Assembly: GCA_902601705.1 (NCBI GenBank)
Contig: CACKNV010000005.1
Coordinates: forward strand, 1 to 64,000
Origin: an uncultured Pelagibacteraceae bacterium
GTDB lineage: Bacteria > Pseudomonadota > Alphaproteobacteria > Pelagibacterales > Pelagibacteraceae
Length of the DNA: 64,000 nucleotides
Direction: 5' to 3'
This document shows, in pieces, positions 16,194 through 26,154 of the stretch. Numbering within the stretch: the stretch's first letter is position 1; each line of letters opens with the position of its first letter. Made by a program: the position numbers and the translations under genes. Below the pieces are notes generated by a model. The model did no database searches and was not told the DNA's origin. It was given only the letters and a program-made list of their open reading frames with translations.

Positions 16194-17384
16194 TTATTTT
16201 AAAACACTTATACCAGGCAAGTCTTTTCCTTCTAAGTATTCTAAAAATGCTCCTCCTGCTGTTGATAAGTGAGAGAAAGTAAGTTTGTCATTACTTTTAT
16301 TTATTGCTGCGAGAGTGTCTCCACCTCCAAGAATAGATATTAAAGATTTTTCAATGGTATTTTTAGAGATATTTTCTGCAATCGACAATGTACCTTTTAA
16401 GAAGTTCTTATTTTCAAAATACCCAGCTGGTCCATTCCATAGAACAGTATTTGACTCGTTAATCTTTTTTTGAATTTTTTTGATTGTATTGAAGCCAATA
16501 TCTAAAATTATTTCATTTTCTTGAATCTCATCAAGATTTTTATTTTTACCGGTTCCTTCAAAGTCTGTTCCTACCATGCAATCTTCAGGTATTAATATTT
16601 TACAATTATGTTCCTCTGCTTTTTTATAAATATTTGCTATTATCTCTTTTGTATTTTTTTCAATTAAAGATTTACCAACTTTTAAATTATTATGAACGAA
16701 GAAATTATTAGCCATTGCCCCAACAATTACTATATTATTTACTTTTTTTATAAGATTAGTAATAACATTAATCTTTGTAGAAATTTTTGATCCTCCGATA
16801 ATACAAGTGACTGGTTCTTTTTTATTTTTTATAACAAGATTTATTGACGTTATTTCTTTTTTTAATAATGGACCAGCATAACTTTTTTTTATAAATTTTG
16901 TTATACTATGCACAGAGGCTTGTTTTCTATGGGAGCATGAAAATGCATCATTAATATAAATGTCCCCAAGTTCACCTAACTTTTTTGAAAAATCTTGGCT
17001 ATCTTCGGTTTCTTCTTTAAAAAATCTTATATTCTCAATTAATATTACCTCACCCCCTTTTAGGTGAGAGAATTTTTCTTTAGTTTCACCATCAAAAGTT
17101 CCTCTAAAAAAATAAACATTAGTTTTTAGCACATCTTTGAGATATTTGTAGATAGGTATTAAAGACAGGTCAGGTACATTAATTCCTTTTGGTCGACCTA
17201 AATGACTAATAATTATAATTTTTGCTTTTTTTTCAATTAGTCTATTAATAAAAGGTAAACATAAAGTTATTCTTGTATCATCTTTGATAACTTTGTCTTT
17301 AATTGGTACATTTAAATCTAATCTAAGAATTATTTTTTGATCTTTGATTTCTAAATCGTTAGGAAAGAAATTTATTTCACCCAT
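16194..17384 (-). CDS. pgk: Phosphoglycerate kinase
   Basis: The 396-residue protein has RLDLNVPIKD (about 21-30), ISHLGRPKG, IENIRFFKEE, the basic SFSCSHRKQASV loop, and the nucleotide-binding VLWNGPAGYFE and ILGGGDTLAAI near the C-terminus. Length and motif order are normal. It interconverts 1,3-bisphosphoglycerate and 3-phosphoglycerate with ADP/ATP. The gene starts 9 nt after the tkt stop. No gapdh gene is adjacent, unlike the common gap-pgk order. Confidence 0.97.
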   Translation of the reverse strand: MGEINFFPNDLEIKDQKIILRLDLNVPIKDKVIKDDTRITLCLPFINRLIEKKAKIIIISHLGRPKGINVPDLSLIPIYKYLKDVLKTNVYFFRGTFDGETKEKFSHLKGGEVILIENIRFFKEETEDSQDFSKKLGELGDIYINDAFSCSHRKQASVHSITKFIKKSYAGPLLKKEITSINLVIKNKKEPVTCIIGGSKISTKINVITNLIKKVNNIVIVGAMANNFFVHNNLKVGKSLIEKNTKEIIANIYKKAEEHNCKILIPEDCMVGTDFEGTGKNKNLDEIQENEIILDIGFNTIKKIQKKINESNTVLWNGPAGYFENKNFLKGTLSIAENISKNTIEKSLISILGGGDTLAAINKSNDKLTFSHLSTAGGAFLEYLEGKDLPGISVLK

Positions 17385-17393
17385 CGACTTCTA

Positions 17394-19376
17394 TTAATCT
17401 CTCAATTTTTTTTGAATAAAATTTGTTATATCTTCTTCTGATAATTTAAAATGTTTGTAAACTTCTTTATAAGGAGCACTTTCACCAAATTTATCTATAC
17501 CTAAATTGGAACCTTTATTTTTAATATATTTTTGCCAAGACATTACACTTCCAGCTTCTAATGTGATGATCAATGAGTTTTCTTCTAAAATATCTTTCCG
17601 GTAATCTTCAGGTTGTTTATCAAAAAGCTCCATACATGGCATTGAAACTACTTTTGAGTGGATATTGTTTTCTTTAAGTTTATCTTGAACTTTTAAGGCA
17701 AGTTCTACCTCAGTACCCGAAGCAACTAATGTTACATTGCTCTCATGCGAAGTTAAATTAACTACATAGGCTCCTTTTTCACATTTGTTTTCTTTAGAAT
17801 TGCTTGGATTAATGTAGGGAACTTTTTGTCTCGATAAAGCAATAGCACTTGGGGTATTATTACTTTTTAAAGCTAATTCCCAACACTCATATGTTTCATT
17901 AATATCTGCTGGCCTGAAGACATTTAAATTTGGAATTGCTCTCAATCCAGTAAGTTGTTCTATAGGTTGGTGAGTAGGGCCATCTTCACCAAGACCAATC
18001 GAGTCGTGTGAAAAAATATAAATTACCTTAAGACCCATTAAAGCAGAGAGTCTTATAGAGGGTTTACAATAATCTGAGAATATTAAAAATGTTCCACCAT
18101 AAGGTATTATACCTCCATAAAGCGCCAAACCATTCATAACTGCTGCCATACCATGTTCTCTAACTCCGTAATGAATATAATTTCCATTAAAATTTTTAAA
18201 GTTTATGATTTTAGAATTATTTGTTTTTGTATTATTAGAACCACTTAAATCTGCAGAACCACCTATTAATTCAGGAAGAAAAGCAGAAATTTTTTCTATA
18301 GCGGCCATCGAGCATTGTCGTGTAGCTAAACTTGGCTTAGATTCAAAATGTTTATCTTTTTCTTGACGAATTAAATTTTCTAAACCGTTCATATCCAATT
18401 TCTCATTAGCGTCGTTAAGTTCACTTAAAATTTTAGGATTTTTTTTATTTATTGTTTCAAGCCATTTATTTTCCATTTGCTCACCCTTGTTACCTATATT
18501 TCTCCATTCAGCTAGTATTTCTTGAGGCACTTCAAATGGCTGATTGTTCCATTTTAGTTTTTTTCTCACTAAAGATATTTCTTCATCTCCTAAAGGAGAG
18601 CCGTGAGAGGAAGCTTTACCAGATTTATTAGGTGATCCAAATCCTATTATAGTTTTACAAGATATTATTGTAGGTTTTCTTGATTTTGATGCTTTTGTGA
18701 TAGCTTTTGAAATTTGTTTTTCATTGTGACCATTTACCTCTAAGAAGCTCCAACCGTACGACTCAAATCTTTTTTTGTAATTATCTGAAACACTAAGCGA
18801 TGTTGAACCGTCAATTGAAATTTTATTATTGTCAAAAAAAACTATTAAATTCTTTAATTTTAGATGGCCAGCTAGACTCATTGCTTCATGACTAATTCCC
18901 TCCATTAAGTCTCCGTCACTCGCAATTACATAGGTTTTGTTATTAATGACTGAGGAAGTAAATTTCTTTCTGAATATTTCTTCTGCTATTGCCATACCTA
19001 CAGCGTTTCCTAATCCTTGTCCTAAAGGTCCAGTAGTCGTTTCAATTCCAGAGCCTTTTTTGTACTCGGGATGTCCAGCACAGATAGAATTAAGTTGTCG
19101 GAAATTTTTTATATCCTCAATTGAAATACTTTTGTAACCACAAAGATACAAAAGAGAGTAAAGCAACATTGAACCGTGTCCAGCAGATAAAATAAATCTA
19201 TCACGATTAATCCAGTTGGGATTTTTTGGATTAAACCTCAGGTGGTATTTAAATAGAACAGTAGCGACATCTGACATTCCCATCGGCATACCTGGATGAC
19301 CCGAATTTGCTTTTTGCACAGCGTCAATTGATAAAAATCTTATTGCGTTTGATAATTGATTAAATTTTACAGTCAC
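17394..19376 (-). CDS. tkt: Transketolase
   Basis: I start this at the GTG giving [20 protein letters not shown] (660 residues, the usual length). The ORF-track start 84 nt upstream would overlap the divergent gene at 19434 and adds an unrelated hydrophobic leader. Motifs include SGHPGMPMG, the thiamine diphosphate site [18 protein letters not shown]...FFDNN, and [15 protein letters not shown] in the pyrimidine domain. It moves two-carbon units in the pentose phosphate pathway. The 57-nt gap to the divergent gene must hold promoters for both. Confidence 0.95.
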   Translation of the reverse strand: MTVKFNQLSNAIRFLSIDAVQKANSGHPGMPMGMSDVATVLFKYHLRFNPKNPNWINRDRFILSAGHGSMLLYSLLYLCGYKSISIEDIKNFRQLNSICAGHPEYKKGSGIETTTGPLGQGLGNAVGMAIAEEIFRKKFTSSVINNKTYVIASDGDLMEGISHEAMSLAGHLKLKNLIVFFDNNKISIDGSTSLSVSDNYKKRFESYGWSFLEVNGHNEKQISKAITKASKSRKPTIISCKTIIGFGSPNKSGKASSHGSPLGDEEISLVRKKLKWNNQPFEVPQEILAEWRNIGNKGEQMENKWLETINKKNPKILSELNDANEKLDMNGLENLIRQEKDKHFESKPSLATRQCSMAAIEKISAFLPELIGGSADLSGSNNTKTNNSKIINFKNFNGNYIHYGVREHGMAAVMNGLALYGGIIPYGGTFLIFSDYCKPSIRLSALMGLKVIYIFSHDSIGLGEDGPTHQPIEQLTGLRAIPNLNVFRPADINETYECWELALKSNNTPSAIALSRQKVPYINPSNSKENKCEKGAYVVNLTSHESNVTLVASGTEVELALKVQDKLKENNIHSKVVSMPCMELFDKQPEDYRKDILEENSLIITLEAGSVMSWQKYIKNKGSNLGIDKFGESAPYKEVYKHFKLSEEDITNFIQKKLRD

Positions 19377-19433
19377 TTTGCAATACCTATATAGACTTAA
19401 ACTAACTATATCAATATTATGGTATAAATCTTT

Positions 19434-19757
19434 ATGAGCAGTTTTGAAAAAAAAGAACAAAATTTAAACCAACTTATTGATAAATTAAACTCACTATCTT
19501 TAAGTTATTCACAGCCAGGTTATGAGCTGGAAAAAATAAAAACTGAAAAAAATGAACTTGCTAATCAAAAAAAAGAAATTGAAAAAAAAAATGAAGAGTT
19601 AATGAGGGAGCATAAATATTTAAAAGAAAAAATAAAAAAGATGCAATCAGAAGTTAATAAAAGATCTGAATTAGAAGATAAGTTTAATCAAGAAATTGAG
19701 GAATTAAGTAAAGAAACTGAAAATTTAGTTAGTGAGATCGATAAATGGCAAATGTAA
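19434..19757 (+). CDS. Coiled-coil protein (DUF4164-like) upstream of zapA
   Basis: This 107-residue protein is almost entirely a predicted coiled coil: heptad-like runs of Leu, Ile and Glu/Lys ([32 protein letters not shown]). Many alphaproteobacteria encode a small coiled-coil protein of the DUF4164 type immediately before zapA, and the 13-nt overlap with zapA supports that identity. A role with the division ring is inferred from position only. Confidence 0.65.
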   Translation: MSSFEKKEQNLNQLIDKLNSLSLSYSQPGYELEKIKTEKNELANQKKEIEKKNEELMREHKYLKEKIKKMQSEVNKRSELEDKFNQEIEELSKETENLVSEIDKWQM

Positions 19758-20191
19758 ATGTAAAATTTAATAATAAAGATTATTTACTTTCATGTGATGA
19801 CGGTCAGGAAGAGTCACTAAAAAAATTAACTAATTTTTTGGATAAAAAGTATACAGAGCTTAAAGATAAGTTAGGTAATATTGGTGAAAATAAGCTTCTA
19901 TTAATTACCACTATTCAACTAATTGATGAATACTTTGATTTAAAACAAAAAGTTACAGACCAAAAAAAAAAACTAGATGAGATTTCTAATAAATTTAAGG
20001 AAATAAGATCTCTGGCAATTAAATACAAAGAGGGTAAAGATATTGAGATTAAAAATTTAAATAAAGAATTAGATAATTTAAAAAAAACAATTGAGGAGAA
20101 TAATTTAATGTACGAGTCGATGCTTGACAAAACAACTCAATCACTGGAAAAAATAATTTCTAATACAGAATCGCTGTCAAAAATACAGTAG
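19745..20191 (+). CDS. zapA: Cell division protein ZapA
   Basis: The N-terminal 90 residues match Zap[33 protein letters not shown], then a helical region NKLLLITTIQLIDEYFDLKQK. The rest is a coiled coil, making the protein (148 residues) longer than E. coli ZapA (109). ZapA bundles FtsZ filaments at the division site. The gene overlaps the preceding coiled-coil gene and abuts fthC without a single spacer base. Confidence 0.83.
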   Translation: MANVNVKFNNKDYLLSCDDGQEESLKKLTNFLDKKYTELKDKLGNIGENKLLLITTIQLIDEYFDLKQKVTDQKKKLDEISNKFKEIRSLAIKYKEGKDIEIKNLNKELDNLKKTIEENNLMYESMLDKTTQSLEKIISNTESLSKIQ

Positions 20192-20743
20192 ATGCAGCAA
20201 AAAATTCAATTAAGAAAAAAATATTTTAATCTTAGAAAAAAAAAATATTTTGATATAGACGAAAATTTTTTTTTACCTTTGTTAAGATTAATTCAATCAA
20301 AAATTAAAAAAAAATTTGTTAAGATAGCTTTATATTATCCTACTAATTTTGAATTGAATGTCCTTAAAATTTTAGAGTTTAAAAATATATCATCGAAGGA
20401 TATTCTGCTCCCTGCAACTACCAAGAACAATTTCATGAATTTTTTTTCTTGGAAAAAAAGAGAGGTATTATTTGTAAATAAATTTGGAATACTTGAGCCA
20501 GCTAAAACACAAGCTAAAGTGCCTGATATAATTTTAGTACCTGTATTAGCTTTTGATAAAAATAGATATAGATTAGGATATGGTAAAGGATATTATGATC
20601 GATATTTAAATAAATATTTAAAAAAGTTTAAAAATATTTTAACTGTTGGTGTTGCTTTTTCATTTCAAAGACATCATAAACTTCCGATAAATCGAAATGA
20701 CGTGAAAATGGATTTCATAATTACAGAAAAAGGTATTTATTAA
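20192..20743 (+). CDS. fthC: 5-formyltetrahydrofolate cyclo-ligase
   Basis: The 183-residue protein has the 5-FCL signature: an N-terminal QLRKKY motif, KIALYYPTNFELNV, and the C-terminal ILVPVLAFDKNRYRLGYGKGYYDRYL loop that binds ATP and folate. It converts 5-formyl-THF to 5,10-methenyl-THF. It follows zapA directly with no gap; in many proteobacteria the 6S RNA gene lies between these two, but here there is no room for it. The next gene begins at its stop codon. Confidence 0.94.
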   Translation: MQQKIQLRKKYFNLRKKKYFDIDENFFLPLLRLIQSKIKKKFVKIALYYPTNFELNVLKILEFKNISSKDILLPATTKNNFMNFFSWKKREVLFVNKFGILEPAKTQAKVPDIILVPVLAFDKNRYRLGYGKGYYDRYLNKYLKKFKNILTVGVAFSFQRHHKLPINRNDVKMDFIITEKGIY

Positions 20744-21549
20744 TGAACTTGTTAATTTTGGGAGATATTATGGGCGCTTCTGGTAGGAAGGCTTTATCTA
20801 ATAAACTACCTGATTTAATTAAAACTAATAAAATTGAATTCGTAATTGTGAATGGCGAAAATGCTTCAGATGACGGAAGAGGGATTACTCAAGAAATAAC
20901 AGAGGAGTTTTTTAAAATAGGGGTTGATGTAATTACTTCTGGAAATCATATATGGGATAAAAAAGAAACAACAGATTTTATTGAAAAAGAAAGTAGGCTA
21001 TTAAGGCCCGCAAATCTTGTAAGTGGTTCACCTGGAAGAGGGTACAAAATATTTTTTTCAAAAGATAAAAAATTTAAAGTTGGGGTAATAAATCTCATGG
21101 GAAATGTTTTTATGAGAAAAACTGAAGATGTTTTTATAACAGCTAAAGAAATTTGTAGTAAAATGAAACTTAAAAAAGATGTAGACTTTTTAGTTGTAGA
21201 TTTTCATGGCGAGATTACAAGTGAAAAAATGGCAGCTGGTCATTTTTTTGATGGTCAAGCCACTTGTGTCATTGGAACACATACTCACGTTCCTACTGCT
21301 GACACCCGCATTTTAGATGGGGGAACAGCATATCAAACAGATATTGGTATGTGCGGTGATTATAATTCTGTAATTGGAATGAATAAAGAAAATTCAATAA
21401 AAAAATTTTTTAAAGAAAAAGACGCGTTAAGTCATTTTCCTGCTGAAGGCGAGGGCACATTGTCGGGAGTAATTGTTGAAACAAATTTTAAGACAGGATT
21501 AGCAAAAAAAATTACTAGAATAATATATGGAGGTAGTTTAGCTAATTAG
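20743..21549 (+). CDS. YmdB-type metallophosphoesterase (TIGR00282)
   Basis: This 268-residue protein has the metallophosphatase ligands in order: LILGDIMGASGR, NGENASDDGRGIT, TSGNHIWDKKE, VDFHGEITSEK and GTHTHVPTADTRIL, all typical of the YmdB/TIGR00282 family. Bacillus YmdB cleaves cyclic nucleotides and affects RNA turnover; the role in alphaproteobacteria is not established. It overlaps fthC by 1 nt and precedes yebC by 2 nt. Confidence 0.9.
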   Translation: MNLLILGDIMGASGRKALSNKLPDLIKTNKIEFVIVNGENASDDGRGITQEITEEFFKIGVDVITSGNHIWDKKETTDFIEKESRLLRPANLVSGSPGRGYKIFFSKDKKFKVGVINLMGNVFMRKTEDVFITAKEICSKMKLKKDVDFLVVDFHGEITSEKMAAGHFFDGQATCVIGTHTHVPTADTRILDGGTAYQTDIGMCGDYNSVIGMNKENSIKKFFKEKDALSHFPAEGEGTLSGVIVETNFKTGLAKKITRIIYGGSLAN

Positions 21550-21551
21550 TC

Positions 21552-22280
21552 ATGGCAGGACACTCGCATTGGGCAGGAATTAAGCATAAAAAAGGTAGAG
21601 CAGACAAGGAGAGATCTAAAATCTTTTCTAAGCTTTCAAGAGAGATAACTGTTGCAGCAAAGTTAGGAGATAAAGATCCCGACATGAATCCGAGATTAAG
21701 AACTGCTATTCAAGCTGCAAAACAAGCTAATATGCCAAAGGATAATATTTCAAGAGCAATTAGTAAATCAGAAATGAGTGGTGATAAAAACTATGAAAAT
21801 TTAAGGTATGAAGGATTTGGACCATCTAATATAGCATTGATAATAGAGACACTTACAGATAATAAAAATAGATCTGCATCTAGCATAAGAACTGTATTGC
21901 AAAAAAATGGTGGAAGACTTGGAGAGACTGGGTCCACATCTCACTTATTTTCAAGAAATGGTATAATCCATGTTCAAAAAGATAAAATAAAAGAGGAGGA
22001 AATATTTGAAATTTCAATTAATGTCGGCGCTAAAGATTGCGTTAATTTAAATGATGTTTTTGAAATAATAACTGAAAAAGATGATTTTTATAAAATAAAA
22101 ACTAAGCTTGAAAAAAAAATTGATGAATTTAATTACTCATCAATTGAATGGAGACCTCTAAGTTATGTAGATGTTTCAAAAAACAGCAGTGAACAAATAA
22201 TTGAAGTTTTAACAGCTTTAGAGGAATTAGATGATGTTCAAAATATTTTTACTAATGCTAACCTTAAAAATTTACAATAA
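21552..22280 (+). CDS. yebC: YebC/PmpR family protein
   Basis: The 242-residue product starts MAGHSHWAGIKHKKG and contains DPDMNPRLRTAIQAAKQANMPKDNI and RYEGFGPSNIALIIE, the classical YebC motifs. Length is normal (about 240-250). YebC proteins were annotated as transcription regulators and have more recently been linked to translation of difficult sequences. The stop codon overlaps the start of the RuvC-like gene. Confidence 0.96.
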   Translation: MAGHSHWAGIKHKKGRADKERSKIFSKLSREITVAAKLGDKDPDMNPRLRTAIQAAKQANMPKDNISRAISKSEMSGDKNYENLRYEGFGPSNIALIIETLTDNKNRSASSIRTVLQKNGGRLGETGSTSHLFSRNGIIHVQKDKIKEEEIFEISINVGAKDCVNLNDVFEIITEKDDFYKIKTKLEKKIDEFNYSSIEWRPLSYVDVSKNSSEQIIEVLTALEELDDVQNIFTNANLKNLQ

Positions 22281-22771
22281 TGAAAATCATAGGAATTGAT
22301 CCCGGTTTGAGTGGAGCAATAGCAGTATTAGAAAATAATAAAGTATTAAACATATTCGATATGCCTGTCATGTCCGAAGGAAAAAAAAATAAAAGACAAT
22401 TAAATAGTGCTCTTCTAGTCGATTTAATAAAAGAAAATATTAACTTAAATGATGAAGTTTCTGTTGTTGTTGAACAAGTAAACGCTATGCCAGGTCAAGG
22501 AGTAACTAGTATGTTTAATTTTGGTCAAACTTTTGGTGCAATTAAAGGTATTTGTGCAGCATTAAAATTACCAATTTTTTTTGTAAGACCATCTAAATGG
22601 AAAAAACATTTTGAATTAATTAATTCTTCAAAAGACTCAAGTAGGACAAAAGCTATTGAAATGTATCCAAAACTATCAAATCAGCTTTCAAAAAAAAAAG
22701 ACGTAAATAAATCTGACGCCATTTTGATTGCAAGATTCTTTAGTGAAACAAGATTAAACGAAGAAAATTAA
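22280..22771 (+). CDS. RuvC-like Holliday junction resolvase, phage-type
   Basis: The 163-residue protein starts with GIDPGLSGAIAVLE and has a central glutamate in VVVEQVNAMPGQGVTSMFNFG and C-terminal acidic residues in DVNKSDAILIA, i.e. a RuvC/RNase H-fold nuclease with catalytic Asp-Glu-Asp. However EQV.AMPGQGVTSMF.FG, RPSKWKKHF and KDSSRTKAIEMYP are hallmarks I know from the phage-encoded RuvC-like family, not from canonical RuvC (GLR.TGWGV..., ..KLGQARG...). It sits after yebC, where ruvC-ruvA-ruvB normally follow, but neither ruvA nor ruvB is present. It probably resolves branched DNA. Confidence 0.82.
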   Translation: MKIIGIDPGLSGAIAVLENNKVLNIFDMPVMSEGKKNKRQLNSALLVDLIKENINLNDEVSVVVEQVNAMPGQGVTSMFNFGQTFGAIKGICAALKLPIFFVRPSKWKKHFELINSSKDSSRTKAIEMYPKLSNQLSKKKDVNKSDAILIARFFSETRLNEEN

Positions 22772-22828
22772 ACCAAAATGAATGAATAACGCCAAATTCA
22801 TGACACATTCTAAAAGTAATTAACTTTA

Positions 22829-23509
22829 ATGGAACAAGATATAGCAACACAAGTAGTTGGGTTAGGTGGAGCAACAGATTTTTCTTTGTGGAAACTATTT
22901 CTACGTGCAGATTTTGTAGTAAAATTTGTAATAATTTTATTGATACTATCCTCAATTTTTTCATGGGCCCTTATATTTGATAAATTCAAACTGTTTAAAA
23001 ATATTAATTCTTCGATAGAAGATTTTGAAAAAAAATTTTGGAAAGCCAAATCTGCAGAAAGTTTTAATAATAGCCTTCCTGCAAATTCGCATGATCCTGC
23101 AGTGCTAATTTTCAAAACTGCTATGGCTGAGCTAATAAAAACTAAAAGACAATCATCCGCCGTGCAATCAGCTAGAGTTGGTAGAGTTTTGGAAATAGCA
23201 ACAGATAATGAAATGAAAAAAGTAGAGAAAAACTTTACATTCCTTGCAACGGTGGGTTCTACAGCACCTTTTATTGGATTATTTGGAACTGTGTGGGGAA
23301 TAATGAACTCATTTCAATCAATTGCCATTTCTAGAAATACGAGTTTAGCTATAGTAGCACCCGGTATAGCCGAAGCTTTATTTGCGACAGCATTAGGATT
23401 GTTGGCGGCAATACCAGCAGTTGTAGCATACAATAAATTTAACAGTGACTCTCAGAGATATTTTTCAAGAATTGACAATTTTTCAAAAAGATTTCTTTCA
23501 ATAATTTAA
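22829..23509 (+). CDS. tolQ: Tol-Pal system protein TolQ
   Basis: The 226-residue protein has three membrane helices (FVVKFVIILLILSSIFSWALI; FLATVGSTAPFIGLFGTVWGIMNSF; APGIAEALFATALGLLAAIPAVVAYN), with the MotA/TolQ/ExbB core motifs in the last two. It forms the proton-driven inner-membrane motor with TolR. A 57-nt gap separates it from the RuvC-like gene; ybgC, often first in this operon, is absent. tolR follows with no spacer. Confidence 0.96.
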   Translation: MEQDIATQVVGLGGATDFSLWKLFLRADFVVKFVIILLILSSIFSWALIFDKFKLFKNINSSIEDFEKKFWKAKSAESFNNSLPANSHDPAVLIFKTAMAELIKTKRQSSAVQSARVGRVLEIATDNEMKKVEKNFTFLATVGSTAPFIGLFGTVWGIMNSFQSIAISRNTSLAIVAPGIAEALFATALGLLAAIPAVVAYNKFNSDSQRYFSRIDNFSKRFLSII

Positions 23510-23923
23510 ATGGCATTTAATTTTAACCGCTCAAAAAAAGAACCTATGAGCGAAATCAATGTGACTCCTTTTGTGGATGTTATGTTAGTTTTATTAATAA
23601 TATTTATGGTCACAGCACCATTATTGACAGTAGGTGTGCAAGTTGATTTACCAGAGTCCGCAGCAGACTCCTTGCCTGATGATCAAGAGCCTTTAACTTT
23701 AAGTATAAATTCAAAAGGTGAAATCTATATTCAAGAACATCAAGTAACTTATCAAAAAATGATACCAAAATTATTGGCAATAGCAAAAAACAGAACTGAT
23801 ACAAGAATATATGTTAGAGGAGATAAAAATATTAATTATGGAAGAGTGCTTGAAGTTATGGGAACTCTTTCAGGTGCAGGCTTTTCAAAAGTTGCTTTAA
23901 TTTCTGAACCTTACAAAAATTAG
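23510..23923 (+). CDS. tolR: Tol-Pal system protein TolR
   Basis: The 137-residue protein shows the ExbD/TolR layout: a short cytoplasmic start, the single helix with the essential aspartate (INVTPFVDVMLVLLIIFMVTAPLL), then a periplasmic domain with QVDLPES and YVRGDKNINYGRVLEVMG. TolR couples the proton gradient through TolQ to TolA. It begins directly after tolQ and is followed 8 nt later by tolA. Confidence 0.96.
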   Translation: MAFNFNRSKKEPMSEINVTPFVDVMLVLLIIFMVTAPLLTVGVQVDLPESAADSLPDDQEPLTLSINSKGEIYIQEHQVTYQKMIPKLLAIAKNRTDTRIYVRGDKNINYGRVLEVMGTLSGAGFSKVALISEPYKN

Positions 23924-23931
23924 GATGGACT

Positions 23932-24741
23932 ATGATAAAAAGTTTAATTTACTCAGTCACTTTTCATTCTTTAATAGTTTTACTAACAATTTTAAGTTTA
24001 CCTTTTATGCTAAGAGAACCAATTGATTTACCACCAATAGTATCAGTAGAGTTAATTCAAATATCTGATAAAACTAACATTCCATACGCTCCTAAAGCAA
24101 GAAAAATTATAGAAGAAAATAAGAAAAAAGAGGAAGAAAGATTAGTATCTGAGCAAGCACCACCAGCAGCAAAAGCCAAAGAAAAACCAGATAGAATTCC
24201 TCTTCCTGATGAAAAAAAAGAGCAAAAGCAAATTGTTAAAAAAAAACAAAATCCTGAGGAAATAAAACCTCAAATAAGACAGTCTTCAGAATTTGAAAAA
24301 AAAGAAATAGTTGATACAAATCAAATAGCGGCTTTGATTGACAAAGCAAAAGAAGAGGAAGCCGTTAAAAGAAAAAAAACTGACAAGTTAACACAAAGCA
24401 CCAAAAAAAATTCTTTTGCTACAGGACTAACTCTTTCACAAGAAGATGCACTTAGAGCACAAATATTTGGGTGTTGGAGTGTTCCCCTTGGCTTACCATA
24501 TGACAAAGACTTACTTGTTAGAATTAAACTTAATTTGAAAAAAGATGGAACAATAATGAAATCTGAAATTTTAGATCATCAAAGAATGAACAAGCCTGAT
24601 CAGAAATTTTATAAGGTTTTGGCTGAAAGTGCACTTCGAGCTGTAAGGTTATGCCAGCCACTAAAAGTTCCACCAACTGGGTACGATAAATGGAAAGAAT
24701 TGCAATTAAACTTTAATCCGACTGAGATGCTGAAAGGTTAA
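23932..24741 (+). CDS. tolA: Tol-Pal system protein TolA
   Basis: The 269-residue protein has an N-terminal anchor with the TolA-type SVTFHSLIVLLTILSL helix (about 8-25), a long charged Lys/Glu/Gln linker (about 60-160) and a C-terminal domain with ALRAQIFGCWSVPLG and SALRAVRLCQPLKVP. The two cysteines in the C-terminal domain are positioned as in TolA domain III. It spans the periplasm to reach Pal. Shorter than E. coli TolA (421), mostly from a shorter linker. Confidence 0.92.
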   Translation: MIKSLIYSVTFHSLIVLLTILSLPFMLREPIDLPPIVSVELIQISDKTNIPYAPKARKIIEENKKKEEERLVSEQAPPAAKAKEKPDRIPLPDEKKEQKQIVKKKQNPEEIKPQIRQSSEFEKKEIVDTNQIAALIDKAKEEEAVKRKKTDKLTQSTKKNSFATGLTLSQEDALRAQIFGCWSVPLGLPYDKDLLVRIKLNLKKDGTIMKSEILDHQRMNKPDQKFYKVLAESALRAVRLCQPLKVPPTGYDKWKELQLNFNPTEMLKG

Positions 24742-26079
24742 ATGAAGAAAATTATTATTTTACTCGTATTGTATTTATTATTAATAAATAAATCTTTTGC
24801 CTTAATAGAAATTGATATTACTAGAGGAAATTTAGATCCATTACCAATTGCAGTATCTCCGTTACATGTTGATGTAAAGTCAGAAAATTCTGAAGGTATA
24901 AAAATAAAAGAGCTAGGAGAAAATATTTCAAAAATAATAGAAAATAATTTTAGGGGAACAGGTTTATTTAATCCATTAAAAAAAGATGCTTTCGTTCAAA
25001 AACCAGACATCGCTCATTTAAAACCTAGATTTGAAGATTGGCGATTGATCAAGGCTCAAGCTCTGGTTACAGGCAAACTTTTAGTCAATGAAGGAAAATT
25101 AAAGGTAGAATTTAGACTATGGGACACGGCTGCTTCTAAAGAAATGACTGCTTTGGCTTTTACAACTACACCGACGAACTGGAGAAGAGTGGCACATATA
25201 ATTTCAGATAAAATTTATGAGAGATTAACAGGAGAAGAGGGGTATTTTGATACAAGAATAATCTATGTTGCTGAAAGTGGTCCTAAAAATGAAAGAATAA
25301 AAAAATTAGCAATAATGGATCAAGATGGCGCTAATACAAAATATCTAACTTACGGAACTGAATTAGTTCTAACTCCAAGATTTAATCCAAAAAATCAATT
25401 AGTAACTTATATGTCTTATTTTAGAAATGAACCTAGAGTTTATTTGCTTGATATTGAGACTGGTAGTCAAGAAATAGTTGGAAAATTTCCAGGAATGACT
25501 TTTGCCCCAAGATTTTCACCAGACGGAAAAAAAATAGTAATGAGTTTTGCTAAAGATGGTAATTCAGATATTTATACAATGGATTTAGACTCAAGAGTTG
25601 TGGAAAGAATAACGGATCATTCATCTATTGATACTTCACCATCTTTCTCACCAGATGGAAAATTTATTGCATTTAATTCAGATAGAAGTGGTTTACAGCA
25701 AATTTATGTTATGCGAAGTGACGGAACAGATGTTAAAAGAATTACTTTTGGAAATGGAATTTATGGAACTCCCGTTTGGTCACCTAGGGGAGATCTCATC
25801 GCATTTACAAAAATGCGTAAAGGAAAGTTTTATATTGGTGTAATGAGAATTGATGGTACCGGGGAAAGACTATTAACTGAAAATTACTATCAAGAAGCAC
25901 CTTCATGGTCTCCCAATGGAAGAGTTTTAGTTTTTTATAGAGAAACAAAGTCTGGATCAAAAGGTGAAGGTTTTTCAGCTAAATTATGGTCTATTGATAT
26001 TACAGGTTACAACGAAAGAAGGCTTAAAACAGAAACTGATGCTTCAGACCCATCTTGGTCCTCTCTTTTATCAAAATAA
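24742..26079 (+). CDS. tolB: Tol-Pal system protein TolB
   Basis: The 445-residue protein starts with a signal peptide ([18 protein letters not shown]), then the TolB N-terminal domain and a six-bladed beta propeller with repeated [28 protein letters not shown] and [11 protein letters not shown] blades. TolB is periplasmic and binds Pal. It starts at the base after the tolA stop. Length matches the family. Confidence 0.97.
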   Translation: MKKIIILLVLYLLLINKSFALIEIDITRGNLDPLPIAVSPLHVDVKSENSEGIKIKELGENISKIIENNFRGTGLFNPLKKDAFVQKPDIAHLKPRFEDWRLIKAQALVTGKLLVNEGKLKVEFRLWDTAASKEMTALAFTTTPTNWRRVAHIISDKIYERLTGEEGYFDTRIIYVAESGPKNERIKKLAIMDQDGANTKYLTYGTELVLTPRFNPKNQLVTYMSYFRNEPRVYLLDIETGSQEIVGKFPGMTFAPRFSPDGKKIVMSFAKDGNSDIYTMDLDSRVVERITDHSSIDTSPSFSPDGKFIAFNSDRSGLQQIYVMRSDGTDVKRITFGNGIYGTPVWSPRGDLIAFTKMRKGKFYIGVMRIDGTGERLLTENYYQEAPSWSPNGRVLVFYRETKSGSKGEGFSAKLWSIDITGYNERRLKTETDASDPSWSSLLSK

Positions 26080-26154
26080 GGTATTATTTTGTGTAAAATA
26101 TACTTGAATAACATTAAATAATTTGAAATAAACACTACAAACCCAGGGGAAAAA

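Noticed and set aside
19377-19460. N-terminal 28 residues of the tkt ORF
   Set aside because: They overlap the divergent coiled-coil gene, do not look like transketolase, and a GTG start gives the family length.
25628-25843. 71-aa ORF within tolB
   Set aside because: It is an alternative frame of the beta-propeller repeats without its own ribosome binding site.
26099-26104. Sigma-70 promoter before pal (TATACT)
   Set aside because: The -10 match is good, but the sequence 17 nt upstream (ATAAGG) does not resemble a -35 box, so I do not list it.
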